A stretch of 64,000 bases of DNA. Source: an uncultured Eubacterium sp. (GTDB lineage Bacteria; Bacillota; Clostridia; Lachnospirales; Lachnospiraceae). Shown piece after piece: positions 25,016 through 34,735 of the stretch. The first letter of the stretch is position 1. Each line of letters begins with the position of its first letter. Where the stretch lies: positions 1 through 64,000 of the forward strand of contig USBB01000009.1 in assembly GCA_900552795.1 (NCBI GenBank), in the 5' to 3' direction. Made by a program: the position numbers and the translations under genes. Under the pieces are notes generated by a model that saw only the letters and a list, made by a program, of their open reading frames with translations, did no database searches and was not told the DNA's origin.

Positions 25016-26221
25016 TTAAGATACCCCCACGTTTTTCGTTATTTCTTCGGCCACCTGCGACAGCGGAACAACACTGTCTGCAAGGCCTGAGTTAATTATT
25101 GATTTAGGCATTCCATAAACAACACATGTATCCTGATTTTGTGCGATAACATGTATTTTTTTATGACGGGCTGCCAGCCCTTTTATTCCATTTGTTCCAT
25201 CTGCTCCCATTCCTGTGAGCACTACGCAGGTCAGTTCATCATACGTTGAATTTTCCAAAGAATTATACATCAGATTAGCGCATGGCCTTAAACCTTCTAC
25301 AGCCGGCTCATCGCTCAGCTTTATATAATGCTTTCCGCCATTTCTTGCCACTCTTAAATGTCTTCCTCCCGGTGCTATGTAAACTGTGCCTTTTACAAGC
25401 TCCTCTCCGTCATCAGCTTCTTTTACGGTAATGTCACTCATTTCATCAAGACGCTGTGCAAGTGAAGCTGTAAATCCTGCCGGCATATGCTGTACCAATA
25501 CTACAGGCGCATCAAGATTTGCCGGAAGCAACGGAATAACCTGCTGTAATGATTTTGGTCCTCCTGTAGAACATGCCAAAGCAACAATTTTGCTTTTTCC
25601 CGGTTTTATGCCGGAAAACTTAGCACTGTCAATAATTTGCCTGTTAGCCGTTGCCGCGCTTATCTGCTGTGTCTTTCTTCTGAAATCAAGCAGCGACTCA
25701 TTGCCTGTGCTTCGCTGTGCTGCTGTTCTTAGCAGGCTTCTTTCTGCAATATTTGTTCTGTTTAAGTAAGAGGTATTATCTACAGACTTTCTTCTTATAT
25801 GTACTGAATGTAGTCCTGAATTTGTAGCTACATCAAGCATTTCATGAATTCTTGTCTTAAAAGCCTCTCCCTTAGTCTCAATATAATTTTCAGGCTTTGT
25901 TACAAAATCAAACGCACCAAGCTCCAATGCCCTGATTGTCTCCTTGGCACCTTCCTTTGCAACTGTGCTGACTACTATGACTGTCTGCTCAATTCTGTTT
26001 TTTTGCAGTTTTTCCAATAATTCAAGCCCATTCATCTTAGGCATATTGATATCGAGAATTATTGCACTGTACATATCAGGATTTGAAACAATCAAATCAA
26101 AGCCCTCAAGCCCGTCTTTTGCTATTGCAGCAACTTCATAATCATCACTTTGCTTTATTATATCAGATATAACCCTTCTCATGAGTGCAGAATCATCAAT
26201 TATCAATATTTTCTTCGCCAT
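25016..26221 (-). CDS. cheB: Protein-glutamate methylesterase CheB
   Basis: 401 residues. An N-terminal receiver (1-125) with acidic pocket Asp9/Asp10 and phospho-acceptor Asp57 (LDINMPKMNG) is followed by a long linker (about 130-205) and a C-terminal methylesterase with catalytic triad Ser218 (ACSTGGPKS), His245 (VQHMPAGF) and Asp341 (GMGADGTNG). The linker is longer than in enteric CheB. ATG 26221 is chosen by conservation. It overlaps the end of the PilZ gene by 26 bases. CheR is not in this window. Confidence 0.96.
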   Translation of the reverse strand: MAKKILIIDDSALMRRVISDIIKQSDDYEVAAIAKDGLEGFDLIVSNPDMYSAIILDINMPKMNGLELLEKLQKNRIEQTVIVVSTVAKEGAKETIRALELGAFDFVTKPENYIETKGEAFKTRIHEMLDVATNSGLHSVHIRRKSVDNTSYLNRTNIAERSLLRTAAQRSTGNESLLDFRRKTQQISAATANRQIIDSAKFSGIKPGKSKIVALACSTGGPKSLQQVIPLLPANLDAPVVLVQHMPAGFTASLAQRLDEMSDITVKEADDGEELVKGTVYIAPGGRHLRVARNGGKHYIKLSDEPAVEGLRPCANLMYNSLENSTYDELTCVVLTGMGADGTNGIKGLAARHKKIHVIAQNQDTCVVYGMPKSIINSGLADSVVPLSQVAEEITKNVGVS

Positions 26222-26951
26222 AGCCCCAGCCCCTTTCCTTCTGCTGTATTTTTCTTTGCTGTTCAAATATGTATTTGACTATTGAATCTCTTATTTCCAT
26301 CGATATTTCTTTAAACTGAACACGATTGTAGTAATAATGTCTGTCATTAGGGGATTGTATTGACGCCACAACTCTTCCTATCAATTTAATTTCTTTTAAC
26401 CCGGAGTCTAAATTTATAAAAAATTTTACTGCCAGATAATCATTTTTCCTGAACTCCATCTTTGTTACAATCTTTATTCCGCCGCCGCTTAAATCAATAA
26501 TCATGCCTTTTATCATTTCATTCATCATTTCCTGCGGCATAACATGCTCTTTAGAATAGCTTATGACTTCCGTCACATGCATTGGTGTAACTTCCACTTC
26601 AATATTGCAAGGCAATCTGTAATATTCTCTGCGCTGATATTTGCTTATATCATCAAGCAAAGACAATACCATAATATGAACATTTTCTTCCCGTCCTCTT
26701 GTCTGAATTATACACTCAGTCTTAAAAATACCTTTTGCCGTATAAAAATATGTTTCAAGTACGGAACCTACTTCAAGCGGTATAATATGTCCCTCGTAAA
26801 TCGGCATTGCAGCCGTTATTTTTTCTTTATGCATATCCAATATCTGACTTACATAAACTCTTTCTTCTGCCGGCGTCAATCCTGAGCGTGTCTTTATTAT
26901 TTTTAATTCTATCTTATCACCAACTCTTAAAACCTGATTTTTAATAATAAT
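26196..26951 (-). CDS. YcgR/DgrA-type flagellar brake protein with PilZ domain; probable AUU start
   Basis: PilZ c-di-GMP-binding protein. RREYYRLPC (RxxxR) and DLSGGGIK (DxSxxG) are the ligand motifs, and a YcgR-type N-terminal domain precedes them. The first permitted non-ATG codon is TTG at 26879, but it has AGGA directly against it and cuts the N-terminal domain. The same frame stays open upstream, encoding VLRVGDKIELKII, which fits the YcgR N-terminal start, back to three ATT codons (26951, 26948, 26945) a few bases after AAAGGACGTGAG. No ATG, GTG or TTG occurs there before a stop, so an AUU start is inferred. It would slow the motor when c-di-GMP is high. It lies between flhG and cheB. 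Confidence 0.75.
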   Translation of the reverse strand: MIIKNQVLRVGDKIELKIIKTRSGLTPAEERVYVSQILDMHKEKITAAMPIYEGHIIPLEVGSVLETYFYTAKGIFKTECIIQTRGREENVHIMVLSLLDDISKYQRREYYRLPCNIEVEVTPMHVTEVISYSKEHVMPQEMMNEMIKGMIIDLSGGGIKIVTKMEFRKNDYLAVKFFINLDSGLKEIKLIGRVVASIQSPNDRHYYYNRVQFKEISMEIRDSIVKYIFEQQRKIQQKERGWGYGEENIDN

Positions 26952-27014
26952 CTCACGTCCTTTCGGTTAGTATAAATAATATTTTTAATATCGCAATGTT
27001 AGATTTATACAATT

Positions 27015-27896
27015 TCAGTCTGCAATTTTTCTTGAAAATATTGACTTAAAAAATCTTCTGATGCCCGAATCAGATGTCAGTCTGTTGCCATCTTCCAATG
27101 CATCAACTATTTTGGCATAACAATGTGCTGCATTTGAATTAGGATACATAAGCGAAACAGGCTTCTGCTTCATAACCGCCTTGTTAACACTTTCATCATA
27201 GAGTATCGTGCCAAGATATTCCATATCAATGTTTAAAAATCTTGTAACAACAGCATTAAGTTTTTCATGCACCTTTCTGCCTTCCTGCTCACTTGACACT
27301 CTGTTTGCTATCATTCTTATTTTTGAATAATTAGGATCAAAATTTTCATTCATACTTAAAGCTTTAAGAAGCGAATATGAATCTGTTATTGAAGTAGGCT
27401 CCGGTGTTGTTACAAGTATAGTTTCAGGACTTGCTGTAAGAAACTCCATGACTGCCGGTGATATTCCTGCTCCTGTATCAATTATTATCACATCGGCATA
27501 ATCCTCAAGCTCAGAAAGCTTTCCCACAAGTCTTTTAATCTGCTCATTTTCAAGATTTACAAGCTTTGCTATGCCTGAACCGCCTGAAATAAATCCTACT
27601 CCCTCAGGCCCCTGTGTAATTATATCTTTTATTTCTTTTCCGCGGTACATCAAATCCCCAAGATTATATTGGGGAATAATTCCAAACATAACCTCAACAT
27701 TTGCAAGCCCAAAATCAGCATCAAGAATTATTACTCTCTTTCCGCGTTTTCTAAACTGTAATGCTATATTTACCGAAGTGTTTGATTTACCGACACCGCC
27801 CTTACCGCTTGTGACTGCGATAACTCTCGCATTAGTCACAGGTCTCTGATTTTGGAATTTTATTATATTTCTGAGATTTTGTGCCTGATCCATCAC
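27015..27896 (-). CDS. flhG: MinD-like ATPase FlhG (FleN/YlxH), flagellar number control
   Basis: 293 residues of the ParA/MinD family. The deviant Walker A is VTSGKGGVGKSNTSVNIAL, Walker B is IIIDTGAGISPAVMEF, and a basic amphipathic tail ends in RRFFKSIFSRK. The N-terminal DQAQNLR motif is the DQAxxLR that activates the FlhF GTPase. The start (GTG 27896 or ATG 27893) overlaps the flhF stop region. FlhF and FlhG together set flagellar place and number. Confidence 0.96.
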   Translation of the reverse strand: MMDQAQNLRNIIKFQNQRPVTNARVIAVTSGKGGVGKSNTSVNIALQFRKRGKRVIILDADFGLANVEVMFGIIPQYNLGDLMYRGKEIKDIITQGPEGVGFISGGSGIAKLVNLENEQIKRLVGKLSELEDYADVIIIDTGAGISPAVMEFLTASPETILVTTPEPTSITDSYSLLKALSMNENFDPNYSKIRMIANRVSSEQEGRKVHEKLNAVVTRFLNIDMEYLGTILYDESVNKAVMKQKPVSLMYPNSNAAHCYAKIVDALEDGNRLTSDSGIRRFFKSIFSRKIAD

Positions 27897-29182
27897 TCAT
27901 TACCTCCCAGAATTTTTTTAGCCAATGCCTGCTGATTTATTATTTCTATATCATTAGGAACATTCTGTCCTGTAGTTGTATATGAAAGCTGCGCACCTGT
28001 AAGCATTCTGATATTTAAAACATTTCCAAGTGCACATGTCTCATCAAGCTTTGTAAATATAACAGACCAACCCTTAATATCCTTATATCTTTCGGTAATA
28101 TTTACAAGATCCTTATACTTTGTTGTAATACTGAGCGTAAGATAAATATCTATATCAAATCTGTCTCTGTATTCCTCAGCCTTATCAAGCAAATCTTCAA
28201 GCTCCGTCATCTGTTCTTCACAATGATGCGATCTTCCGGCAGTATCAACCATAATCAAATCATAATTTTTGTAATCCTCAAGATATTCACCAAGCTCCTC
28301 CGGCGAATACACTACGCTTACCGGACTGTCGATAATCGCAGCATAGGTATTTAGCTGCTCAACCGCTGCTATCCTGTATGTATCCGATGTTATAAATGCA
28401 ACCTTCGCATTATCATCAAGCTTAAATTTCGATGCTATTTTAGCTATTGTAGTTGTCTTACCAACACCTGTAGGCCCTATAAAAAATACTACTTTCGGCT
28501 TATCTTTTAAAACAATACTATTAGGCTCTCCAAGCTTAAGTATGATTTTTTGATATACTGCTGAAAGTATGCTGTCAATATTTGACTCTTTCTTTAACGA
28601 ACTTTCTATATCATCTATAATCTGATTAGCATACTTTTCATTAACTTCATTGTCGATAAGTTTATTATATATGAGTCTTAAAAACTTCATATTTTTATTT
28701 TCGCGCTCTTTTACAATTCGATGCCCCTCATCTATAAAATCATCATCTTTTATCTCATTGCTTCCTTCATTTCTTAAATCTGACGCAGCATTAATCTGTG
28801 TCTGCAAAAGACTGTGCAGCGAGTCGAGCTTTTGTTCCAAAGCTGCTGTCTCCGGATTAAGCTGTATATTCTCATTAGCAACAAGATTTATGCCGCCATT
28901 TTTAGGTTCTGCGGTTGCTGCTTCGTAATTTGAGCTTCTTACCGGCTTTCCTGCCGCTGCTATATGATTATCAAAAGCCGGCCTGTTTCTGTTTATACCA
29001 TTGATAAATTCATCTTCCTCAAGTGCCGCAGTTATTTCTACAACATCTTTTTTTATAAGTCTGAATATTCCTCTCTGCTTAAGTGTCTTAACATTTAAAA
29101 CAACTGCTTTGCTGCCGAGTTCTTCCTTTGCTTTCATAATAGCTTCTGTTTCTGTCGCAGCCTGAAATTTTTTTACTATCAT
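27893..29182 (-). CDS. flhF: Flagellar SRP-type GTPase FlhF
   Basis: 429 residues. A basic N-terminal B domain (1-130) is followed by an N domain and an SRP-family GTPase G domain: G1 FFIGPTGVGKTTTIAKIA, the insertion-box block SDTYRIAAVEQL, G3 VDTAGRS and G4 FTKLDE. FlhF directs flagellar placement at the membrane. ATG 29182 immediately follows the flhA stop codon (TAAATG), implying tight coupling. Confidence 0.97.
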   Translation of the reverse strand: MIVKKFQAATETEAIMKAKEELGSKAVVLNVKTLKQRGIFRLIKKDVVEITAALEEDEFINGINRNRPAFDNHIAAAGKPVRSSNYEAATAEPKNGGINLVANENIQLNPETAALEQKLDSLHSLLQTQINAASDLRNEGSNEIKDDDFIDEGHRIVKERENKNMKFLRLIYNKLIDNEVNEKYANQIIDDIESSLKKESNIDSILSAVYQKIILKLGEPNSIVLKDKPKVVFFIGPTGVGKTTTIAKIASKFKLDDNAKVAFITSDTYRIAAVEQLNTYAAIIDSPVSVVYSPEELGEYLEDYKNYDLIMVDTAGRSHHCEEQMTELEDLLDKAEEYRDRFDIDIYLTLSITTKYKDLVNITERYKDIKGWSVIFTKLDETCALGNVLNIRMLTGAQLSYTTTGQNVPNDIEIINQQALAKKILGGNE

Positions 29183-31222
29183 TTACGCCGTCACCATCCC
29201 AACTGATTGTAATTCAACATTCGATTCCACCTCGTTATATGAAATCGCAATTATATCCTTATAGTAATCCGAAGCAAGCTTCTTAAAATATAATCTGACA
29301 ATAGGTGAAGTTATTACAATAGGTGCCTTTCCCATATCCTCAAGCTTCTTTAACGCCTCTCCTAAATTCGCCATTATTTTCTTTACACGCTCAGGATCTA
29401 ATGCAAGATAAGACCCCTGTTCTGTATTCTTAACTGCTCCCATAATTTCCTGTTCCAGCCCCGGATCAAGAGTGACTACGTTTGTGACCTCATTCGGTGT
29501 AAAAAACTTACCTGAAATAGCCCGCTTTAAACTCTGTCTCACATACTCTGTCAGAATATCCGTATCTCGTGTTACAGAAGCATGGTCTGCGAGCGTCTCA
29601 AATATTGTAACAAGATCCCTTATGGATATTCCCTCCTCCAACAGATTTTGAAGAACCTTTTGTATCTCACCTATTCCCAAAAGTTTAGGAACAAGTTCAT
29701 CAATAAGTGCCTGATTATTTTCCTTGACATTATTAATAAGATTTTGTACATCCTGTCTTGTAAGGAGCTCTGCTATATGCTGTCTGATAACCTCTGTAAG
29801 ATGTGTAGCTATAATCGAAGGCGGATCAACAACCGTATATCCCATCGACTCCGCGCGCTCACGCTGACTTTCCGTAATCCATATTGCCGGCAGGTGGAAT
29901 GACGGTTCAAATGTAGGAATACCTGTAATTTCTTCCTCGACATACCCCGGATTCATCGCCATATAATGGTCAAAAAGTATCTCTCCCTCACTTACCTGTA
30001 TACCCTTTATCTTAATTACATACTGATTAGGATTAAGCTGTATATTATCCCTTAATCTTATGATAGGAACGATTGCTCCAAGCTCCAACGCAACCTGTCT
30101 TCTTATCATTACAACACGATCAAGCAAATCCCCGCCCTGATTTACATCTGCCAGCGGAATAATTCCGTAACCAAATTCAAGTTCTATAGGGTCCACATTA
30201 AGAAGTGAAACAACATTCTCCGGACGTCTGATTTCCTGTGCCTCCGTCTCCTCTCGTTCCACCTCTTCCTCGACCTTTGCTTCTCCCTGCTTCGTTGACA
30301 GCTTTCGTCCATAAACTATAAGTGCAATACCAAAAGGTACAAATATATAAACCGGCAAAGGTGTAACCACACCTAGAAAAGCCATGGCAATACCTACCAT
30401 TGTAAGAACCCTGTCGATTGAGAACAGCTGTCCGACCATCTCATCACCAAGCTCTCCGTCACTTGAAGCTTTTGTTACAAGAATACCTGTTGCCAATGAT
30501 ATAAGAAGTGAAGGTATCTGGCTGCACAAACCATCACCGATTGTAAGTATTGTATATTTATTTAAAGCCTCCGTTATATCAAGGCCGCCGTATATCATTC
30601 CCATCACTATACCGCCGACAATATTTATGGCAGTTATAATAAGTCCGGCTGTCGCATCTCCCTTTACGTACTTTGTTGCACCGTCCATTGAACCAAAGAA
30701 GCTGTTCTCCTGCTGAAGCTTGCGTCTCTTCTCAGCTGCCTCCTTATCTGTTATGGCACCTGTATTAAGATCTGAATCGATAGCCATCTGCTTTCCTGCC
30801 ATGGCATCAAGAGTAAATCTTGCCGTTACCTCCGCAACTCTCTCAGAACCTTTATTGATAACTATGAACTGTATAATTATAAGAACTATAAATATAATTA
30901 CGCCTATAACGAGATTTCCGCCGCCTACAAAAGCACCGAACGTATCTACAACCTTACCTGCATCGCCTTTTTGCAGAATAAGCTTTGTTGAAGATACATT
31001 AAGCGAAATTCTAAAAATTGTGGTGAACAAAAGCATCGTTGGAAATGATGCCATATCAAGCACTTCTTTTGCATAAAGCGCATTAAAAAGTATAATAAGC
31101 GATACTGCTATGTTAAGTGCAAGCAAAATATCCAAAAGCCACGAAGGAATAGAAATAATAAAGAAGAGCACTGCTGCTAACAGATATGCGCCCATAAACA
31201 AGTCATTCTTCTTTAAGTTCAT
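29183..31222 (-). CDS. flhA: Flagellar type III export gate protein FlhA
   Basis: 679 residues, normal for FlhA. About eight transmembrane helices fill residues 1-310, including the conserved cytoplasmic FHIPEP-type loop with VAEVTARFTLDAMAGKQMAIDSDLN. The large C-terminal cytosolic domain (about 340-679) forms the nonameric ring that binds export substrates and chaperones. The longest frame starts at 31270; ATG 31222 has AAGGAG upstream and matches the family N-terminus. About 115 bases separate it from flhB. Confidence 0.97.
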   Translation of the reverse strand: MNLKKNDLFMGAYLLAAVLFFIISIPSWLLDILLALNIAVSLIILFNALYAKEVLDMASFPTMLLFTTIFRISLNVSSTKLILQKGDAGKVVDTFGAFVGGGNLVIGVIIFIVLIIIQFIVINKGSERVAEVTARFTLDAMAGKQMAIDSDLNTGAITDKEAAEKRRKLQQENSFFGSMDGATKYVKGDATAGLIITAINIVGGIVMGMIYGGLDITEALNKYTILTIGDGLCSQIPSLLISLATGILVTKASSDGELGDEMVGQLFSIDRVLTMVGIAMAFLGVVTPLPVYIFVPFGIALIVYGRKLSTKQGEAKVEEEVEREETEAQEIRRPENVVSLLNVDPIELEFGYGIIPLADVNQGGDLLDRVVMIRRQVALELGAIVPIIRLRDNIQLNPNQYVIKIKGIQVSEGEILFDHYMAMNPGYVEEEITGIPTFEPSFHLPAIWITESQRERAESMGYTVVDPPSIIATHLTEVIRQHIAELLTRQDVQNLINNVKENNQALIDELVPKLLGIGEIQKVLQNLLEEGISIRDLVTIFETLADHASVTRDTDILTEYVRQSLKRAISGKFFTPNEVTNVVTLDPGLEQEIMGAVKNTEQGSYLALDPERVKKIMANLGEALKKLEDMGKAPIVITSPIVRLYFKKLASDYYKDIIAISYNEVESNVELQSVGMVTA

Positions 31223-31336
31223 AGCTCTTTTCTCCTTCCTGTACTTTAAATTAATCAAATGCAAAATCAATCATTTTATTTTATCATTTTTATGCAGAGT
31301 ATTCAACCGATTTCATAATCTCAACAGTATTATTTG

Positions 31337-32452
31337 TCACCCCATTATTTCAGGATTTAATACTCTGGCCAGAATTTCAGCCACTGCCTGATACAGTTCC
31401 GGAGGGATCTCCATTCCTATATCAACATTATGATATAATATCCTCGCAAGAGGCTTATTTTCAACAATCTCTATATTATATTCTTTAGCCTTATCCTTTA
31501 TCTGAAAGGCTAGATAATCTGCTCCCTTAGCAATAACAACTGGAGCCTTTCCCTGATTAGGGTCATATTTTAACGCCACGGCAAAATGCGTAGGGTTTGT
31601 AATTACAACATCAGCCTCAGGCAGCTGCTGCATCATTCTGCGCCTTGAAATTTCCTGCATTTTACGCCTTATCTGGCCTTTGACCTGCGGATCTCCTTCC
31701 GCATTCTTATATTCATCCTTTACTTCCTGCTTTGTCATCATGTTGTCCGTCTTAAATTTATATCTTTGATAAAACAGGTCTGCGAAACCTATAACAAGAA
31801 AAAAGGCACTTATTTTCATTCCAAGCTCAACAATAACTTCACCAACAAGAGCAATTGCCCTATACAATGAAACATCATAAAATGTCAGCAGCAAACCGAC
31901 TTTATCTTTTATTGTAACATAAACCATTATTCCTATTACAAGAAGCATAGCTATGGATTTTATAAGCTCCATAAGCTGCTTCACCGAAAAAAGCCGCTTA
32001 AAGCCGCTTAAAGGATTTATTTTACTGAATTTCGGCCTAAGCGGCTTAGCTGTCACCATCCATTTCTGCTGAATTACATTTAAAAGTATTCCGACAACTA
32101 TTGCAACTAAAAAAATCGGAGCTGTTATGCTGACAATCTCCATAAAGACCTCTCCAACAGAGGCCACCGCTAAACTCATAGGATAACCCTGAGAGCTTGA
32201 ATCCGCTACTAACGAAAAAGTATTGTAGAAATTTGAAAAAGCTTCTATAAGCTTCTCCCCTACTTTTCCGACATAAATTTTAATAATTAAAAACATTGCA
32301 AAAAGTGACACAGACATTATCAGCTCTTTACTTTTTGCAACCTGTCCTTCTTTTCTTATATCTTCAAGCTTTTTAGATGTCGCCGGTTCAGTCTTTTCAC
32401 CGCCCGGACCATCCTTTGCAAAAAACTGAAGATTATATTCTATAAATATCAT
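31337..32452 (-). CDS. flhB: Flagellar export switch protein FlhB
   Basis: 371 residues with four membrane helices (about 45-230) and a cytosolic domain with the autocleavage motif NPTH at 286-289, which mediates the switch from hook to filament substrates together with FliK. The N-terminus contains the usual EKTEPATSKKLEDIRKEGQVAKS. The start overlaps the fliR stop by 4 bases. The C-terminal tail is short (ending PEIMG). Confidence 0.97.
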   Translation of the reverse strand: MIFIEYNLQFFAKDGPGGEKTEPATSKKLEDIRKEGQVAKSKELIMSVSLFAMFLIIKIYVGKVGEKLIEAFSNFYNTFSLVADSSSQGYPMSLAVASVGEVFMEIVSITAPIFLVAIVVGILLNVIQQKWMVTAKPLRPKFSKINPLSGFKRLFSVKQLMELIKSIAMLLVIGIMVYVTIKDKVGLLLTFYDVSLYRAIALVGEVIVELGMKISAFFLVIGFADLFYQRYKFKTDNMMTKQEVKDEYKNAEGDPQVKGQIRRKMQEISRRRMMQQLPEADVVITNPTHFAVALKYDPNQGKAPVVIAKGADYLAFQIKDKAKEYNIEIVENKPLARILYHNVDIGMEIPPELYQAVAEILARVLNPEIMG

Positions 32453-33228
32453 GGGCTCATCCCCCTCACTAAAGACGCAAGCAGACTTCTTATCTGGTCT
32501 TCTATAAGAGTTGATACTGCCGGCAGCATAATAACCGTAAAAAATACTACAAATATACCTACAAATATCTTTAGCTGCATACCTACTATAAGCATATTCA
32601 TGTGCGGCGCAACCTTTGCCAATATTGCAAGCACGCAGTTAAGCACCAGTGTTGCCGCAAATATAGGAAGTGCAATTCTAAAGCCTATAATAAAATAATC
32701 AGACATAAAGCCGACAACTTCCTGATAAATACTCATAGAAAATGTAACCTTCCCTATGGGAATGACATTATATGTCTCCACAATAGCTGCAATAAGATAC
32801 TGATGCAAGCCTGAAATCAAAAGCAGCATCAACAGCATGTAATAGTAAAAATTTCCGAGTATACCCACCTGAATATGTGTTGTAGGATCCATAATTTCAG
32901 CCATAGCAAGACCTACATCCATATCAATCATCTTACCGGAAAACATTATTATTTGAACGCAAAAAGAGGCCATAGCTCCTAAAAGCAGCCCAACCACCAC
33001 TTCCTTTAATACTATGGTAGCATATTCAATAGCTCCTTGATATTCTACTGACATATCATGATTAATGCTGTATACAAGCACAGCTAAAAAAAATGCAAAC
33101 GCCACCTTTACCCGCCGCGGTGTGTTTGCAGTATTAAAAATAGGCGCAACGTACACAAATGAAGCGATGCGCATAAGTATTAAAATAAAAATTTCAAATT
33201 GTGCTAAACCAAACTCAAAATCAATCAT
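32449..33228 (-). CDS. fliR: Flagellar export gate protein FliR
   Basis: About 259 residues with six hydrophobic segments, part of the FliPQR export channel. Family features: LMRIASFVYVAPIFNTANTPRRVKVAFAF, and MDVGLAMAEIMDPTTH. ATG 33228 gives the normal N-terminus, while the longer frame begins at GTG 33249 overlapping the fliQ stop; the ribosome binding site is weak for both, so coupling to fliQ is likely. It overlaps flhB at its 3' end. Confidence 0.95.
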   Translation of the reverse strand: MIDFEFGLAQFEIFILILMRIASFVYVAPIFNTANTPRRVKVAFAFFLAVLVYSINHDMSVEYQGAIEYATIVLKEVVVGLLLGAMASFCVQIIMFSGKMIDMDVGLAMAEIMDPTTHIQVGILGNFYYYMLLMLLLISGLHQYLIAAIVETYNVIPIGKVTFSMSIYQEVVGFMSDYFIIGFRIALPIFAATLVLNCVLAILAKVAPHMNMLIVGMQLKIFVGIFVVFFTVIMLPAVSTLIEDQIRSLLASLVRGMSP

Positions 33229-33241
33229 CGCTAACTTAAAA

Positions 33242-33514
33242 CTACCCACTTATATATTGAGCAAAATTTCCCCACAAAAAATTCATAAACGCAACAATCT
33301 CATTAATCATCCATGAGCCCATAATCATAAGAGCTATCATAATCGCCAAAAGCTTCGGAACAAACGTAAGTGTCTGTTCCTGTATTGAAGTCAGGGTCTG
33401 AAATAAACTTATTATAAGTCCCACAATCATGGAAACAAGCAAAACAGGAACTGACGTTTTTATAATCACCCATATTGTCTCTCTTGCTATAGATATAAGA
33501 TCTCCGGCACTCAT
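33242..33514 (-). CDS. fliQ: Flagellar export gate protein FliQ
   Basis: A 90-residue, two-helix FliQ of normal size, with the conserved PVLLVSMIVGLIISLFQTLTSIQEQT stretch (residues about 20-45; written in part) and KLLAIMIAL in the second helix. It lies 39 bases after fliP and runs into fliR. Subunit of the FliPQR channel. Confidence 0.97.
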   Translation of the reverse strand: MSAGDLISIARETIWVIIKTSVPVLLVSMIVGLIISLFQTLTSIQEQTLTFVPKLLAIMIALMIMGSWMINEIVAFMNFLWGNFAQYISG

Positions 33515-33553
33515 AACTTATCATTTTCCTTTCACAATAAATATACAAACCCG

Positions 33554-34351
33554 TCAATTAAATGTAGTCATAAGATTTCCGATAACCAGATTCCAGCCAT
33601 CAGCCATGACAAAAAGCAATATCTTAAATGGCATAGAAATAGTTGTCGGCGGAAGCATCATCATACCCATTGACATAAGTGTCGATGACACAACCATATC
33701 AATAATAATAAATGGCAGATATATTAAAAATCCAATAATAAACGCTATTCTTAATTCACTTATTATAAAGCTTGGTATAAGCACTTCAAGGGGAATATCA
33801 TCCTCTGATTTTATAGAGCCTTCTTCATAATCGGCTATCTTTAAAAAAGTGTCCAAATCCTTAGTAGACACCTGTTTTAACATAAACTCCCTGACCGGCT
33901 GTATACCTGTTTCAAAAGCTTCCTCGGCACTTATCTCATTATTTGAGAGCGGCTGTATCGCACCTGTATATACTTCATTAAATGTAGGCGCCATAATAAA
34001 AATAGTCAAAAATAAAGACAAACCTACAATAACCTGATTTGGCGGAACTGTCTGTGTACCTATTGCAGCTCTTGTAAAATGCAATACAACAACAATTCTT
34101 GTAAAAGAGGTAAGCATCATCAGAATAGACGGAGCCAATGTAATGACAGTAAGCACCAAAAGCATCTGCAAAACACTTGCCAAATCAGAACCATCACCTG
34201 CTGATATACCAATGCTAATCAAATTATCATCATTAGCAGCTTCAGCTGCATACACTACATTCACACATACAGCACAAACAGCAAAAAAAGCTGACAAAAG
34301 CAATGATGTTTTGAAAACTTTCTTTCTGTGCTTTTTCAAAAATCGCAACAT
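33554..34351 (-). CDS. fliP: Flagellar export gate protein FliP
   Basis: 265 residues with a cleavable signal peptide (basic MLRFLKKHRKKVFK, hydrophobic core, likely cleavage after VYA near residue 35). Four membrane helices follow, with family signatures PSILMMLTSFTRIVVVL, GTQTVPPNQVIVGLSLFLT and the C-terminal block MGMMMLPPTTISMPFKILLF. It is the core subunit of the export channel. It begins 15 bases after the fliO stop. Confidence 0.97.
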   Translation of the reverse strand: MLRFLKKHRKKVFKTSLLLSAFFAVCAVCVNVVYAAEAANDDNLISIGISAGDGSDLASVLQMLLVLTVITLAPSILMMLTSFTRIVVVLHFTRAAIGTQTVPPNQVIVGLSLFLTIFIMAPTFNEVYTGAIQPLSNNEISAEEAFETGIQPVREFMLKQVSTKDLDTFLKIADYEEGSIKSEDDIPLEVLIPSFIISELRIAFIIGFLIYLPFIIIDMVVSSTLMSMGMMMLPPTTISMPFKILLFVMADGWNLVIGNLMTTFN

Positions 34352-34366
34352 AATATTTAATCCTGC

Positions 34367-34735
34367 CTAATCTTCCGGCTTGTCTTTCTTAAACTTATCT
34401 AATATTGCCTTAAAGCTTTCAGATTTAAACTGACCTGAAGAATCCTTATACACCAAGGTTTCTTCATCTAATTCACATAAATATGTAACAGTATCCTTAC
34501 AAACTGCTATAGCAAAACATTTACTGCCGATTTTAACAATCTGTATATACTTTGTATTTGAAATTCTCAAAGTCTCTAAGACTTTAATATTGCTGCCAGA
34601 AAGCTTTTCTTTCTGTAAATTGCCGACATATCTTGTTGCAAAATAAGTAAGTCCCAAAACAATGGCAAATACAACAATCAAAGTCAACAACTGCACAAAG
34701 GCTTCAAATCTGCTTGAACCAATTGTTAGCAGCAT
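34367..34735 (-). CDS. fliO: Flagellar assembly protein FliO (FliZ-like)
   Basis: 122 residues: one N-terminal membrane helix (about 14-34, TLIVVFAIVLGLTYFA) followed by a cytosolic FliO domain with the usual LETLRISNTKYIQIVKIGSKCFAIAVCKD. FliO helps to assemble FliP rings. Its start shares a base with the cheY stop. The primary sequence is poorly conserved, but position before fliP supports it. Confidence 0.9.
   Translation of the reverse strand: MLLTIGSSRFEAFVQLLTLIVVFAIVLGLTYFATRYVGNLQKEKLSGSNIKVLETLRISNTKYIQIVKIGSKCFAIAVCKDTVTYLCELDEETLVYKDSSGQFKSESFKAILDKFKKDKPED

Noticed and set aside
33303..33557. 84-codon minus frame overlapping fliQ
   Set aside because: fliQ occupies the other frame with conserved sequence; this frame is Tyr/Cys/Asp-rich noise.
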